This document shows, in pieces, positions 1 to 8,445 of a stretch of DNA of 32,917 nt; position 1 is the stretch's first letter, and each line of letters opens with the position of its first letter. The stretch is from Clostridia bacterium (lineage in GTDB: Bacteria; Bacillota; Clostridia; TANB77; CAG-508). Position numbers and translations under genes: made by a program. The notes under the pieces were generated by a model that worked only from the letters and a program-made list of their open reading frames with translations, searched no databases and was not told where the DNA came from. The stretch is taken from the NCBI GenBank assembly GCA_017886645.1, contig JAGHJM010000043.1:1-32917 (forward strand), given 5' to 3'.

Positions 1-402
1 ACTTAGTAGCAAACTATAACTGTAAAGTTGAGAATTGTCGAGAGTTGCAAATTATATCATATCAAAACTTAGTAGCAAACTATAACACTAGACTTGTTTT
101 ACACGTTGTTTTTGTTATTATATCATATCAAAACTTAGTAGCAAACTATAACGGTAACGTAGTTGCTTGGAACGGTTTTGTAATTATATCATATCAAAAC
201 TTAGTAGCAAACTATAACTGTGGCTCTTTAGTAGAAGTCCATTTGCCTATTATATCATATCAAAACTTAGTAGAAAACTATAACTTTATATTGCTGAATG
301 TTTTTTGTTTCATATTATATCATATCAAAGCTTAGTAGCAAACTATAACTCCAAAAGTATTAGAACTATTTATTATAGAATTATATCATATCCAAACGTA
401 AC
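1..402 (-). CRISPR. CRISPR array end; repeat (plus strand) ATTATATCATATCAAAACTTAGTAGCAAACTATAAC (36 bp); likely type II-C-like, crRNA sense probably minus strand
   Basis: Partial repeat 1-20; full repeats 51-86, 117-152, 183-218, 249-284 (1 mismatch), 314-349 (1 mismatch); degenerate/truncated repeat 380-402. Spacers 21-50, 87-116, 153-182, 219-248, 285-313 (29 bp), 350-379, all unrelated. Reverse complement GTTATAGTTTGCTACTAAGTTTTGATATGATATAAT resembles GeoCas9-type repeats (GTCATAGTTCCC...GTGGTATAAT). Confidence 0.97.
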
Positions 403-462
403 ATTTAATTGTAATTTTTTATGTTAGAAGTAAAAATGATAATACATTTTGAAAAGCAAATA

Positions 463-471
463 ATTATACCA
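463..471 (-). promoter_or_regulatory. Candidate extended -10 promoter (TGGTATAAT) directed toward the CRISPR array
   Basis: Minus strand reads TTGTTA-18 bp-TATAAT with TGG directly before TATAAT; about 60 bp from the degenerate terminal repeat. Confidence 0.4.
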
Positions 472-739
472 TAAAAGTATGGACTTTAACAAAATATATT
501 ATATTCAAAGAATGAAATTCGAATTGAAAATATGAAATACTTTTAAATATAATAATTATGCCAGAAAAATGCAATATTAAAATTATATTAATTTTTTAGT
601 GGTAATATACAAAAAAATAAAAATATTTCTAACATTGTAACAGATACTAGATATGTGAAAATTATAAAAATTAATCAGAAAAAGCAATATTAGATAATCT
701 ATATAATCAAATTTATGAAAAATTTATTATAAGGTTATA

Positions 740-780
740 TTGACTTTAACAGATATATAGTATATACTCTATGCATAGAG
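740..780 (+). promoter_or_regulatory. Promoter plus palindromic putative operator of padR operon
   Basis: TTGACT (740-745), 17 bp, TATACT (763-768); perfect 14-bp palindrome CTCTATGCATAGAG (767-780) at the expected transcription start. Confidence 0.6.
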
Positions 781-807
781 ATTATATGTATATAAAGGAG
801 GGGTGAT

Positions 808-1152
808 ATGGCAAAAAGTTATAACTTTAATAGAAGTGATATTAAAATGTTACTATTAAGTTTACTTTCAAAAAAAGATATGTACGGCTATCAGTTAATT
901 CAGGAATTAAAAGAATTATCCAAAAACTATTTTTCATTGAAAGAAGGTTGTTTATATCCAATATTACATTCTTTGGAAAATGATGAACTCATAAAATCAT
1001 ATTGGGAAGAAACTGAAAGTAAAAGAAAGAAAAAATATTATCATATAACGGAAAATGGTATGAAATTTTTAAAAAAAGAAAAGAATGAATGGAAAAAGTA
1101 TGCTAATTGCATTAACAATGTAATTGGAGGTGTTTCCTTTGAATATGAGTAA
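808..1152 (+). CDS. PadR family transcriptional regulator
   Basis: MYGYQLIQEL...LKEGCLYPILHSLE...RKKKYYHITENGMKFL typical PadR winged helix; RBS AAAGGAGG upstream. Confidence 0.93.
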   Translation: MAKSYNFNRSDIKMLLLSLLSKKDMYGYQLIQELKELSKNYFSLKEGCLYPILHSLENDELIKSYWEETESKRKKKYYHITENGMKFLKKEKNEWKKYANCINNVIGGVSFEYE

Positions 1153-1588
1153 AGATGTTAATGATTTTCTTCAACTTGTAAGTGAAAATATTATATATTC
1201 TCCTATAAGAGAATCTGTAAAAAGTGAATTATACGAGCATATATTGGAGGGAAAGAAAAATTACATAGAGGCAGGATTAGATAGTAAAGAGGCTGAAATT
1301 AAAGCAGTAACTGATATGGGGGATCCTGAGCAAATAGCAAAAGACTTTAATAAAGTTTATAAAAGAAAATTGGATTGGAAAATGCTAATCATTTTTATAT
1401 TACTAATAGTGACAAACGCTTTATTAACTATAACTGTCGCAGTAGAAAAAAATAGCATGGAATATATTTCTAGAAATATACTATATATTGTTATAGGGAT
1501 AATTATTTCTATTGTATTATATTTTATTGATTATAAGAAGTTACAAAAGTTTTACATTCGGTATAGGACTTTTGGGAATATTAGTTAA
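1139..1588 (+). pseudogene. N-terminal part of HAAS/permease-prefix-domain + FtsW/RodA-like membrane protein, apparent frameshift; TTG start at 1139 likely
   Basis: SPIRESVKSELYEHILEGKKNYIEAGLDSKEAEIKAVTDMGDPEQIAKDFNK is a permease-prefix/HAAS-like helical domain, then TM segments. GGAGG at 1126-1130 is 8 nt before TTG 1139. Reading continues in another frame near 1547-1560. Confidence 0.65.
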
Positions 1589-2423
1589 TTTTTCTAATAT
1601 TTATTTATACAATAATAATTATTTTGAAATACTAAATAATGTGCATATAAACTTAAATATTATAGCTGTATTTGCATATATTTTATCTTTTTCTGCATTT
1701 ATCAATAATTTAAATGTAAAAGATAAAAGAAATTTAATAATATTTATAACATTCACAATTTTTTCTTTGGCATTACTTTACGTTTCCAATGATATGATAC
1801 TTTTTATTATAACTTTAACTATATATATGATACTATCAACAATTAAAGTTTTTACTTTAAATATAAAAAAGTACAATAAAGTTACAATTGCTATAATATT
1901 CTGCATATTTATTATAATTATTTCAAATATAACACTTGCACAGCCACATTTATTATCAAGAATGTTAAATCCAGATGCTGAACTTTCTTATATGCAAGAT
2001 AGATTGAATAGTTCGAAAATGATAGGAAGTTCTGATAATATAAGTGAGATGGATGCAGATTATTATTATATGAATTTTTCAAATTATTCTTTTATATACT
2101 TAATAGAACAATATGGTAAAGTTTTGGGAATAGTTATAGTTTCTTTGTTCACATTATTAACTATAAAGGCGATATTTAGCTATAAAGCTGTAAAAGATGA
2201 ATATGGTAAATTGTTAATCATAGGGTTAGGCTCTTTTATATTTATACAATGCTTATTAAACTTATTTACCATACTTGGAATAATAAATATAGGTTTAACT
2301 ACTATGCCATTTATAACACATGATAACGCTAGTATAATTATCTATATGATGTCGATTTCATTGATATTGTCTGTTTATGGACAAAAAAACTTTTATAAAA
2401 CAGATGTGGTTAAGTGTAATTAG
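1512..2423 (+). pseudogene. C-terminal part of FtsW/RodA/SpoVE-like protein (frame-shifted relative to the upstream ORF)
   Basis: Multi-TM; NYSFIYLIEQYGKVLGIVIV...LLIIGLGSFIFIQCLLNLFTILGIINIGLTTMPFITHDNASIII resembles the SEDS C-terminal region; no own RBS at the ORF start. Confidence 0.65.
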
Positions 2424-2579
2424 TAATATCTAAATAAAAGTCTATAATTATGTATACAAAAATTGTAATAGATAATTATAGACTTTATATTTTATCACTT
2501 GAGATTTTTATTTATATAATTCTACTTTATTTTGATGATTTGTGGTAGTAAGAGCATAAATGTTCAAAATAGTCTAAGC

Positions 2580-2610
2580 AATAAAAATCCTCCTGTAATC
2601 AGGAGGATGG
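2580..2610 (-). terminator. Intrinsic terminator
   Basis: ATCCTCCT GTAATC AGGAGGAT hairpin with T-run on the minus strand, just after the 2616-2822 gene. Confidence 0.85.
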
Positions 2611-2615
2611 GGTGC

Positions 2616-2822
2616 CTAATCCATTCTGTTCATATAGGAGAGAGCACTCTGAGAAAGGTATTCGGAAGCATCTAAAATACGAGGGCCTTCTATAACAGGA
2701 TGGAAACATACGAGAGACTTGTTCAGACGTTCGACTTCAGCAACCAACTCCTTAAAAAATAAAAATCGCCTTCTGTAGATTTTGCAGTGATTGGAATCGA
2801 CCAACTTAATCTCAATCCGCAT
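2616..2822 (-). CDS. Hypothetical small protein (68 aa; start MRIEIKLVDSN...)
   Basis: GGAGGTGAC RBS just upstream of ATG at 2822; the tracked TTG start at 2837 lies inside the RBS; followed by a strong terminator. Confidence 0.7.
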   Translation of the reverse strand: MRIEIKLVDSNHCKIYRRRFLFFKELVAEVERLNKSLVCFHPVIEGPRILDASEYLSQSALSYMNRMD

Positions 2823-3077
2823 TTTTGTCACCTCCAATAAATGATATAAATATTATAAAAAAATTAAAAAAAAATGCAAATCGATAAAGAGAAGTTTTAT
2901 AAGTATAGTATCTTAGATAGTAATAAGTCAGAAAATAAGATTATTAAAAATAGATGAGTATGATGAAACGATGTGTGAGTTTGAAACAGATTTAGAAGTT
3001 ACACTACATATAAGCGATAGTATGAATAAATTAAACAGATTGGAATTATTATTGAAAGAATAATTAGTAAGATAAAA

Positions 3078-3101
3078 TAAAAAAGCCCGCATAAGCGGGA
3101 A
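3078..3101 (-). terminator. Intrinsic terminator
   Basis: CCCGC ATAA GCGGG hairpin followed on the minus strand by CTTTTTTATTTTA. Confidence 0.88.
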
Positions 3102-3105
3102 GCCA

Positions 3106-3255
3106 TTAATTATTGGCAAGTTTGAGGTAACCTCTAATAAAATAGAGGGCAAAAAGGATAGACATTATTGCTAAGGGCCATTCTTGATCAAGCATATGGT
3201 CAAATACGAAGAAAACCCAAAGAATAGACCAAACATAATAATACCATTTCAGCAT
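3106..3255 (-). CDS. 49-aa predicted membrane microprotein MLKWYYYVWSILWVFFVFDHMLDQEWPLAIMSILFALYFIRGYLKLANN (not in ORF track)
   Basis: GGAGG 9 nt before ATG; upstream TTGAAT-17-TATAAT with TGC extension; terminator just downstream; hydrophobic. Confidence 0.65.
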   Translation of the reverse strand: MLKWYYYVWSILWVFFVFDHMLDQEWPLAIMSILFALYFIRGYLKLANN

Positions 3256-3337
3256 TTTAGCATACCTCCAAAGTGTTTAATATATCTATTATAGCATAAT
3301 TTAGCATAAAATTCAATGCTATACAAACACACCTCCA

Positions 3338-4618
3338 CTACTCATAAAGCGGATGCTTCTTACAAAGCATTTTCACTTCATTTTTTACTTCACTTTCATA
3401 GTCCAAATAATTATGTTCAGTCATCATATTAATTAATCTGGCAATAACTACCATATCATCTTCTACAAATCCTCTTGTGGTTAAAGCAGGTGTGCCTAAC
3501 CTAATACCGCTTGTAATTGTTTTCTTTTCTGTATCAAATGGAACAGCGTTTTTATTAACAGTAATACCAACTTTATCCAATCTTCCTTCTAATTCCTTTC
3601 CAGAAATTCCTTTATTTCTTAAATCTAACAAAATAAGATGATTATCGGTACCTCCAGTTAATACATTAAAGCCATATTTAATTAAACTCTCAGCTAATTT
3701 TTTGGAATTGGCAACTACTTGCTTTATATACTGAGTAAATTCTGGTTTTAGATCTTCGCCAAAACATACAGCTTTAGCAGCTACAACATGTTGAAGACCA
3801 CCACCTTGCAATCTAGGGAAAACAGCTAAATCTATTTGTTTAGCCCATTCTTTTTTACATAGAATTAATCCTCCTCTAGGACCTCTTAAAGTTTTATGAG
3901 TGGTAGAAGTTACAAAATCGCAATATGGAATAGGGCTTGGATGTAGACCTGTAGCAACAAGACCAGCAATATGTGCCATATCACACATAAGCAAGCATTT
4001 GGTTTCTTGAGACAATTCACCATTTTTAGATTTAACTTCATTTACTTTATCAGTAATTTCTCTAAATTTTTTAAAATCAATTTGTCTAGGATAAGCACTA
4101 GCTCCACATATAATAAGCCTTGGTAAGTCTTCTAATGCTAATTTTTCAACTTCATCATAGTCTATTAAGTAAGTATTAGGATTTACATCATAATATATAG
4201 GGGTGTAAAATCTACTTTGGGCAGTAGCAGAAGACATATGAGTTATGTGAGCACCTGAATTTAATGTCATTGTTAATACTTTGTCACCAGTTTTTAAACA
4301 AGCAATATAAACTGCTTCATTTGCTTGGGCACCACTATGGGGCTGAACATTTGCATGTTCTGCATTAAATAATTTACAAGCTCTATCTCTTGCCAAATTT
4401 TCTGTTATATCTACAAATTCACATCCAGCATAATATCTGTTCCCAGGATAACCTTCTGCATATTTGTTAGTATGATAACTTCCCATAGCTTCCATAACAG
4501 CCAAACTTGTAAAGTTTTCGCTAGCTATTAGTTCTAAGCAATTTTGCTGTCTCCCTTTTTCAGCAATTAAAGCATTATAAACTTCCTTATCTACTTTTAG
4601 TACATTTTCAAATTCCAT
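3338..4618 (-). CDS. glyA: Serine hydroxymethyltransferase
   Basis: [22 protein letters not shown]...[20 protein letters not shown]...[17 protein letters not shown]. Confidence 0.98.
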   Translation of the reverse strand: MEFENVLKVDKEVYNALIAEKGRQQNCLELIASENFTSLAVMEAMGSYHTNKYAEGYPGNRYYAGCEFVDITENLARDRACKLFNAEHANVQPHSGAQANEAVYIACLKTGDKVLTMTLNSGAHITHMSSATAQSRFYTPIYYDVNPNTYLIDYDEVEKLALEDLPRLIICGASAYPRQIDFKKFREITDKVNEVKSKNGELSQETKCLLMCDMAHIAGLVATGLHPSPIPYCDFVTSTTHKTLRGPRGGLILCKKEWAKQIDLAVFPRLQGGGLQHVVAAKAVCFGEDLKPEFTQYIKQVVANSKKLAESLIKYGFNVLTGGTDNHLILLDLRNKGISGKELEGRLDKVGITVNKNAVPFDTEKKTITSGIRLGTPALTTRGFVEDDMVVIARLINMMTEHNYLDYESEVKNEVKMLCKKHPLYE

Positions 4619-4746
4619 ACATTACCTCCTTTACAATATTTAAAAATTATATTTATTATATCATATTGATAATAAAATATTGTATTGCAAATAATAGTTT
4701 TTTTTAATAAAATAAATAAAAATAATAAAAAGTAAAGGAAAGAAAT

Positions 4747-5211
4747 ATGGTTAGTGTATTATTTGTTTGCTTAGGAAATATTTGTAGATCTCCTATGGCA
4801 GAATTCATTTTTAAAGATTTAGTAAAAAAAGAAAAATTGCAAGTAAAATTTAAAATAGAATCGGTTGCTACAAGCTATGAAGAAATTGGTAATGATATGC
4901 ACCAAGAGGCAAAAAGAAAGTTACAGGAAAATGGTATACCTTATGAAAAACGTAAAGCAAGAAGGCTAACTAAAGAAGATTATAATAAGTTTGATTATAT
5001 AATTGGAATGGATAGTTCAAATATAAGAAATATATTAAGAATAATTGAAAAAAATGAAAAAAATAAAGTATGCAAACTATTAGACTTTACTAAAAATACT
5101 AGAGATATAGAAGATCCATGGTACACGGGAAATTTTACGAAAGCATTTAACGATATTTATGATGGATGTAATGCTTTATTAGAATATATAAAAGTTAATA
5201 ATGTAATATAA
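4747..5211 (+). CDS. Low molecular weight protein-tyrosine phosphatase
   Basis: VLFVCLGNICRSPMAEFIFKDLV (CX5R signature); C-terminal DIEDPWYTGNF. Confidence 0.95.
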   Translation: MVSVLFVCLGNICRSPMAEFIFKDLVKKEKLQVKFKIESVATSYEEIGNDMHQEAKRKLQENGIPYEKRKARRLTKEDYNKFDYIIGMDSSNIRNILRIIEKNEKNKVCKLLDFTKNTRDIEDPWYTGNFTKAFNDIYDGCNALLEYIKVNNVI

Positions 5212-5246
5212 AAGGAAAACAGCCACTAGTAGTACTAGTAGCTGTT
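5210..5246 (-). terminator. Intrinsic terminator between convergent genes
   Basis: ACAGC-CACTAGT-AGT-ACTAGTA-GCTGT imperfect hairpin, then TTTTCCTTTT on the minus strand. Confidence 0.75.
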
Positions 5247-5254
5247 CTAAAATG

Positions 5255-5632
5255 CTAAATGATAATTATTACCCAAAGAATCGTAACGAGTATTGCAAGT
5301 CTGTGTGCGATAACAGGATTAAAGTATCTCATAAGAATTGTCCGGTTACCACGATAAATACGCGGGACTGCGTGAATAAATGCGCGTATAAGCCATTTGA
5401 TAGCCATAAAAATTTGTGACCCAATAAACTTAAGCAACTGAAAAACTCCGGAGATGATAGAAGATCCAGGATTGGGAACACGAATCCCTACCGCACTTAA
5501 AAGCAGTACAATTCCAAAGAGTACGATTAAAGCTATTAGTAAGTTGTCAAAGATGTATCCAGTAAGATTCACTGACCGAGGTAATACTACTTCTGTAAGA
5601 AGATAAAACAAAATAATAAGCATTTTTTTCAT
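5255..5632 (-). CDS. Hypothetical membrane protein (125 aa)
   Basis: Long hydrophobic segments; AAAGGATG RBS region upstream; own promoter and terminator. Confidence 0.75.
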   Translation of the reverse strand: MKKMLIILFYLLTEVVLPRSVNLTGYIFDNLLIALIVLFGIVLLLSAVGIRVPNPGSSIISGVFQLLKFIGSQIFMAIKWLIRAFIHAVPRIYRGNRTILMRYFNPVIAHRLAILVTILWVIIII

Positions 5633-5708
5633 CCTTTCTTTTTCTAAGATGACGTAAATTATATGTAAACACCATTAGGTGATATTAGAAAGTAACTATA
5701 TATAAAAA

Positions 5709-5766
5709 TGGGTTATTACCCATAACATATTAATTATACCATACTTTACATAAAATGACAAACAAA
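5709..5766 (-). promoter_or_regulatory. Promoter with early 5'UTR hairpin upstream of 5255-5632
   Basis: Minus strand TTGTCA-17 bp-TATAAT with TGG extension; just downstream ATGGGTAATAACCCAT hairpin followed by TTTTATA. Confidence 0.6.
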
Positions 5767-5793
5767 GACATTTCATATTGAAATGTCTTTGTT
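5761..5793 (-). terminator. Intrinsic terminator of the 5798-7372 gene
   Basis: AACAAAGACATTTCA TAT TGAAATGTCTTTGTT, perfect 15-bp stem. Confidence 0.85.
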
Positions 5794-5797
5794 AAAA

Positions 5798-7372
5798 TTA
5801 ATTCATAGATACTGTTGGATAACCGTTGGCATTTTTTATAAATAAAATTTTTCCATTATATTCAGAGTCTATTGATTTGTTTAAACTATCAGCTAAAGAC
5901 TCATTTTTCATAGCATCTGAATCTAATGTAGTTATGCCACCAAATTCTACGCCTGGCAATTGTTTGTATTTATCATCTTCAGAAACGTCGTTTAAAGTAT
6001 AACAATTACTCATATTACTACTTAAACCAATTGATAAACCTTTTGAAATACCCATTTGTGAAAAGAAAGAACAGGATACATTAGTGACACCTACATTATA
6101 GCAATTTTGTATAATACCTTTTTCAGAACTACTAATTCCAGATACGATAGTATTTGATAAAGTAGCATCCCCACTTAAATTTCCAAGATTATATGAATTA
6201 TATATTTTACCATTTGTTTGACCTTGATAATTATTAGCTGATATTCCAGAAATAATCGATTGTTCCGCATTATTTGTAGATAAAATACCAGAATTGTAAC
6301 AACCATTTATTTCGCCAACATTATTATTTGCAATACCACTAAAAGATGCTGTTCTATAAGTTATTGCTACAGGTACAATAGCACTACCATAAATGTCACT
6401 GAAAGTAGCATTTATATTACCTTCATTTGCTGACATTAAAATTTTACCATAGTTATTAGTACAAATTCCAGATGCCGCAATTGTTATTTTATCTGTGGTA
6501 AAATTTATATTAGCTTTATTATAACAATTTTTAATTGTACCATAATTGTTTCCAGCTATAGAAGAAAAATATATATTTGTATCTGTTCCAGATATATCGC
6601 CTGTAACACTACAATTTTCAATAGTTCCATTATTTAAGAAGCAAAGACTTGTAATGTATACATCATCATCTATAGAACTAGTAGAAGAAATATCCATACT
6701 ATTTATATTTAAATTTTTAATAGTTCCATTATTAGATAAAAATAATGCTAAAGCACCGCCCTGTGGTATATGAGATACATTTATGTTATAGTTCTCAATG
6801 GAATGATTTTGACCATCAAACGTACCACTAAACATATTTCCATCTGCAGGAGATGAACCAATAGTACCAATTGGAACAAATCCATTTCCAGTGGTGACTT
6901 CTTCTTTTATAGTAGAAGTTGTGCCATCACCATTAATATCACCAAATTCTGTAGTATTTGGATTTATATAAGAATTATCAGATTCAAAATTTAAGTCTAC
7001 ATCTAAAATAACATTTTTTTCAGAATAACTATTTCCAGAGTTAACATCTTGAGAAAAAGCAACTAAATCTTCTATGCTAGATACTCTGTAAGGATTTTGC
7101 ACTGACCCATCTCCATCAAGATACCCGGAAGAATTATCATCATTTGATGGATTACTATTAAAAACATTATTTATTAAATTATCTAAATCATTTAATGCTT
7201 GTCTATCGGAAAGTTCTGAATTTTCAGTAGCATTCTTTGCTTCCCTTGCTTTAGAAATTATACCATCATTACTAAATACAAGCCTAATTGTAATTCCAGC
7301 TAAGATTAAAAGTACAACAATTGTAACAACTAGAGCTATTAATGTAATACCATAATTATTACTTCTTTTCAT
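5798..7372 (-). CDS. Prepilin-like N-terminus fused to GLUG-motif repeat surface protein
   Basis: N-terminal YGITLIALVVTIVVLLILAGITI type-IV-pilin-like hydrophobic helix; many N-x-G-x-I-x-N-C-Y/S-N repeats (GTIKNCYNKANI, GEINGCYNSGIL, GKIYNSYNLGNL, GIIQNCYNVGVT). Confidence 0.88.
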   Translation of the reverse strand: MKRSNNYGITLIALVVTIVVLLILAGITIRLVFSNDGIISKAREAKNATENSELSDRQALNDLDNLINNVFNSNPSNDDNSSGYLDGDGSVQNPYRVSSIEDLVAFSQDVNSGNSYSEKNVILDVDLNFESDNSYINPNTTEFGDINGDGTTSTIKEEVTTGNGFVPIGTIGSSPADGNMFSGTFDGQNHSIENYNINVSHIPQGGALALFLSNNGTIKNLNINSMDISSTSSIDDDVYITSLCFLNNGTIENCSVTGDISGTDTNIYFSSIAGNNYGTIKNCYNKANINFTTDKITIAASGICTNNYGKILMSANEGNINATFSDIYGSAIVPVAITYRTASFSGIANNNVGEINGCYNSGILSTNNAEQSIISGISANNYQGQTNGKIYNSYNLGNLSGDATLSNTIVSGISSSEKGIIQNCYNVGVTNVSCSFFSQMGISKGLSIGLSSNMSNCYTLNDVSEDDKYKQLPGVEFGGITTLDSDAMKNESLADSLNKSIDSEYNGKILFIKNANGYPTVSMN

Positions 7373-7427
7373 TAGTTTTCCCCCTTTATTATAATTAAAA
7401 ATATTTTACCATTAAGTAATATAGTTT

Positions 7428-8327
7428 TCAATAATACATTCCTTGAAATAAATTCTTTTCTTTCATCAATTTATCTATACCGTTAATAATCCATTTTTTA
7501 TGAAGATTCCATGAGGGAGCAATTAGCAAATCTTTAGGAGCATCTCCAGATATTCTATGTATAACTATGTTAGGATTAATATGTGTTAATACATATAAGC
7601 AACTATTTAAATACTCATCTAATGTTAAAGGTGTATATTTACTTTCTTGATACAATTTTTCAAGTTTCGTGTTTTTAACTATGTAGCAAGAATGAATTTT
7701 AATCCCTTGAATATTATGCAAGTTAATAAAATTTACTGTGTTTTTTATATCTTCTAGAGTTTCATTAGGCAAACCTACAATAATATGTGTAACTACATCA
7801 ATATTATATTTATTTAGAAGAAATACCGCATTAGAAAAATCTTTATTTGAATAACATCTATTTATAAATATACCTGTATTTTCATTAGAAGACTGTAAAC
7901 CTAATTCAACACATACATAATATTTTTTAGAGTAGCTATGTATTAACTTTACTATATCTTCATTAATACAATCTGGTCTAGTTGCTATGGATAATCCAAC
8001 AATCCTATCATCAATTAAAGCAGAATCATACTTTAGCTTTAAATTTTCTATAGTATCATATGTGTTCGTAAAATTTTGAAAATATGCTATAAATTTATTA
8101 GCTCGTTTAGATTTATAGCTTGCAAAATAGTTTTTTACTTGTATAGAGATATTATTTGCATAATTTATATGTTCGCCAGAACCTTTTTCACTACAAAAAA
8201 TACATCCACCTATTCCTTTACTTCCATCTCTATTAGGACAGGAAAACCCGCCATCTATGCATATTTTTAAAGTTCTTTCACCAAACTTATTTTTTAAATA
8301 ATTATTTAAATGATTATATCTTTCCAT
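7428..8327 (-). CDS. TIGR01212-family radical SAM protein (YhcC-like)
   Basis: KICIDGGFSCPNRDGSKGIGGCIFCSEKGSG...ATRPDCI...VCVELGLQSSNENT...HIIVGLPNET. Confidence 0.95.
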   Translation of the reverse strand: MERYNHLNNYLKNKFGERTLKICIDGGFSCPNRDGSKGIGGCIFCSEKGSGEHINYANNISIQVKNYFASYKSKRANKFIAYFQNFTNTYDTIENLKLKYDSALIDDRIVGLSIATRPDCINEDIVKLIHSYSKKYYVCVELGLQSSNENTGIFINRCYSNKDFSNAVFLLNKYNIDVVTHIIVGLPNETLEDIKNTVNFINLHNIQGIKIHSCYIVKNTKLEKLYQESKYTPLTLDEYLNSCLYVLTHINPNIVIHRISGDAPKDLLIAPSWNLHKKWIINGIDKLMKEKNLFQGMYY

Positions 8328-8445
8328 AATGTTATTATTATATCAAAAATTTTTGAAAATTTAAATAACACCTAAAATATATGTGTATACTTGACTGTAA
8401 AAAGATATTATTATAATATAAACCAAAAAATAATAGGAGGATTAT

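Noticed and set aside
45-335. 96-aa ORF with repeated IISYQNLVANYN units (looks like a repeat protein)
   Set aside because: It is the translation of CRISPR repeats plus spacers; the 66-nt period is a multiple of 3, which keeps the frame open. No RBS.
2928-3152. 74-aa minus-strand ORF in the track
   Set aside because: Overlaps the terminator and the better supported 49-aa CDS in another frame; no RBS.
5075-5100. Partial match to the CRISPR repeat (GCAAACTATTAGAC), possible tracrRNA anti-repeat
   Set aside because: Only about 10 nt match and lies inside the LMW-PTP coding sequence; no terminator-like tracrRNA structure follows.
6546-6773. 75-aa plus-strand ORF opposite the GLUG protein
   Set aside because: Antisense shadow ORF of a well supported CDS; no RBS. 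The same applies to other antisense ORFs (e.g. 8076-8270, 9928-10299, 10516-10737, 11748-11987, 14011-14400, 21104-21286, 21479-21736, 31900-32271, 32483-32869).
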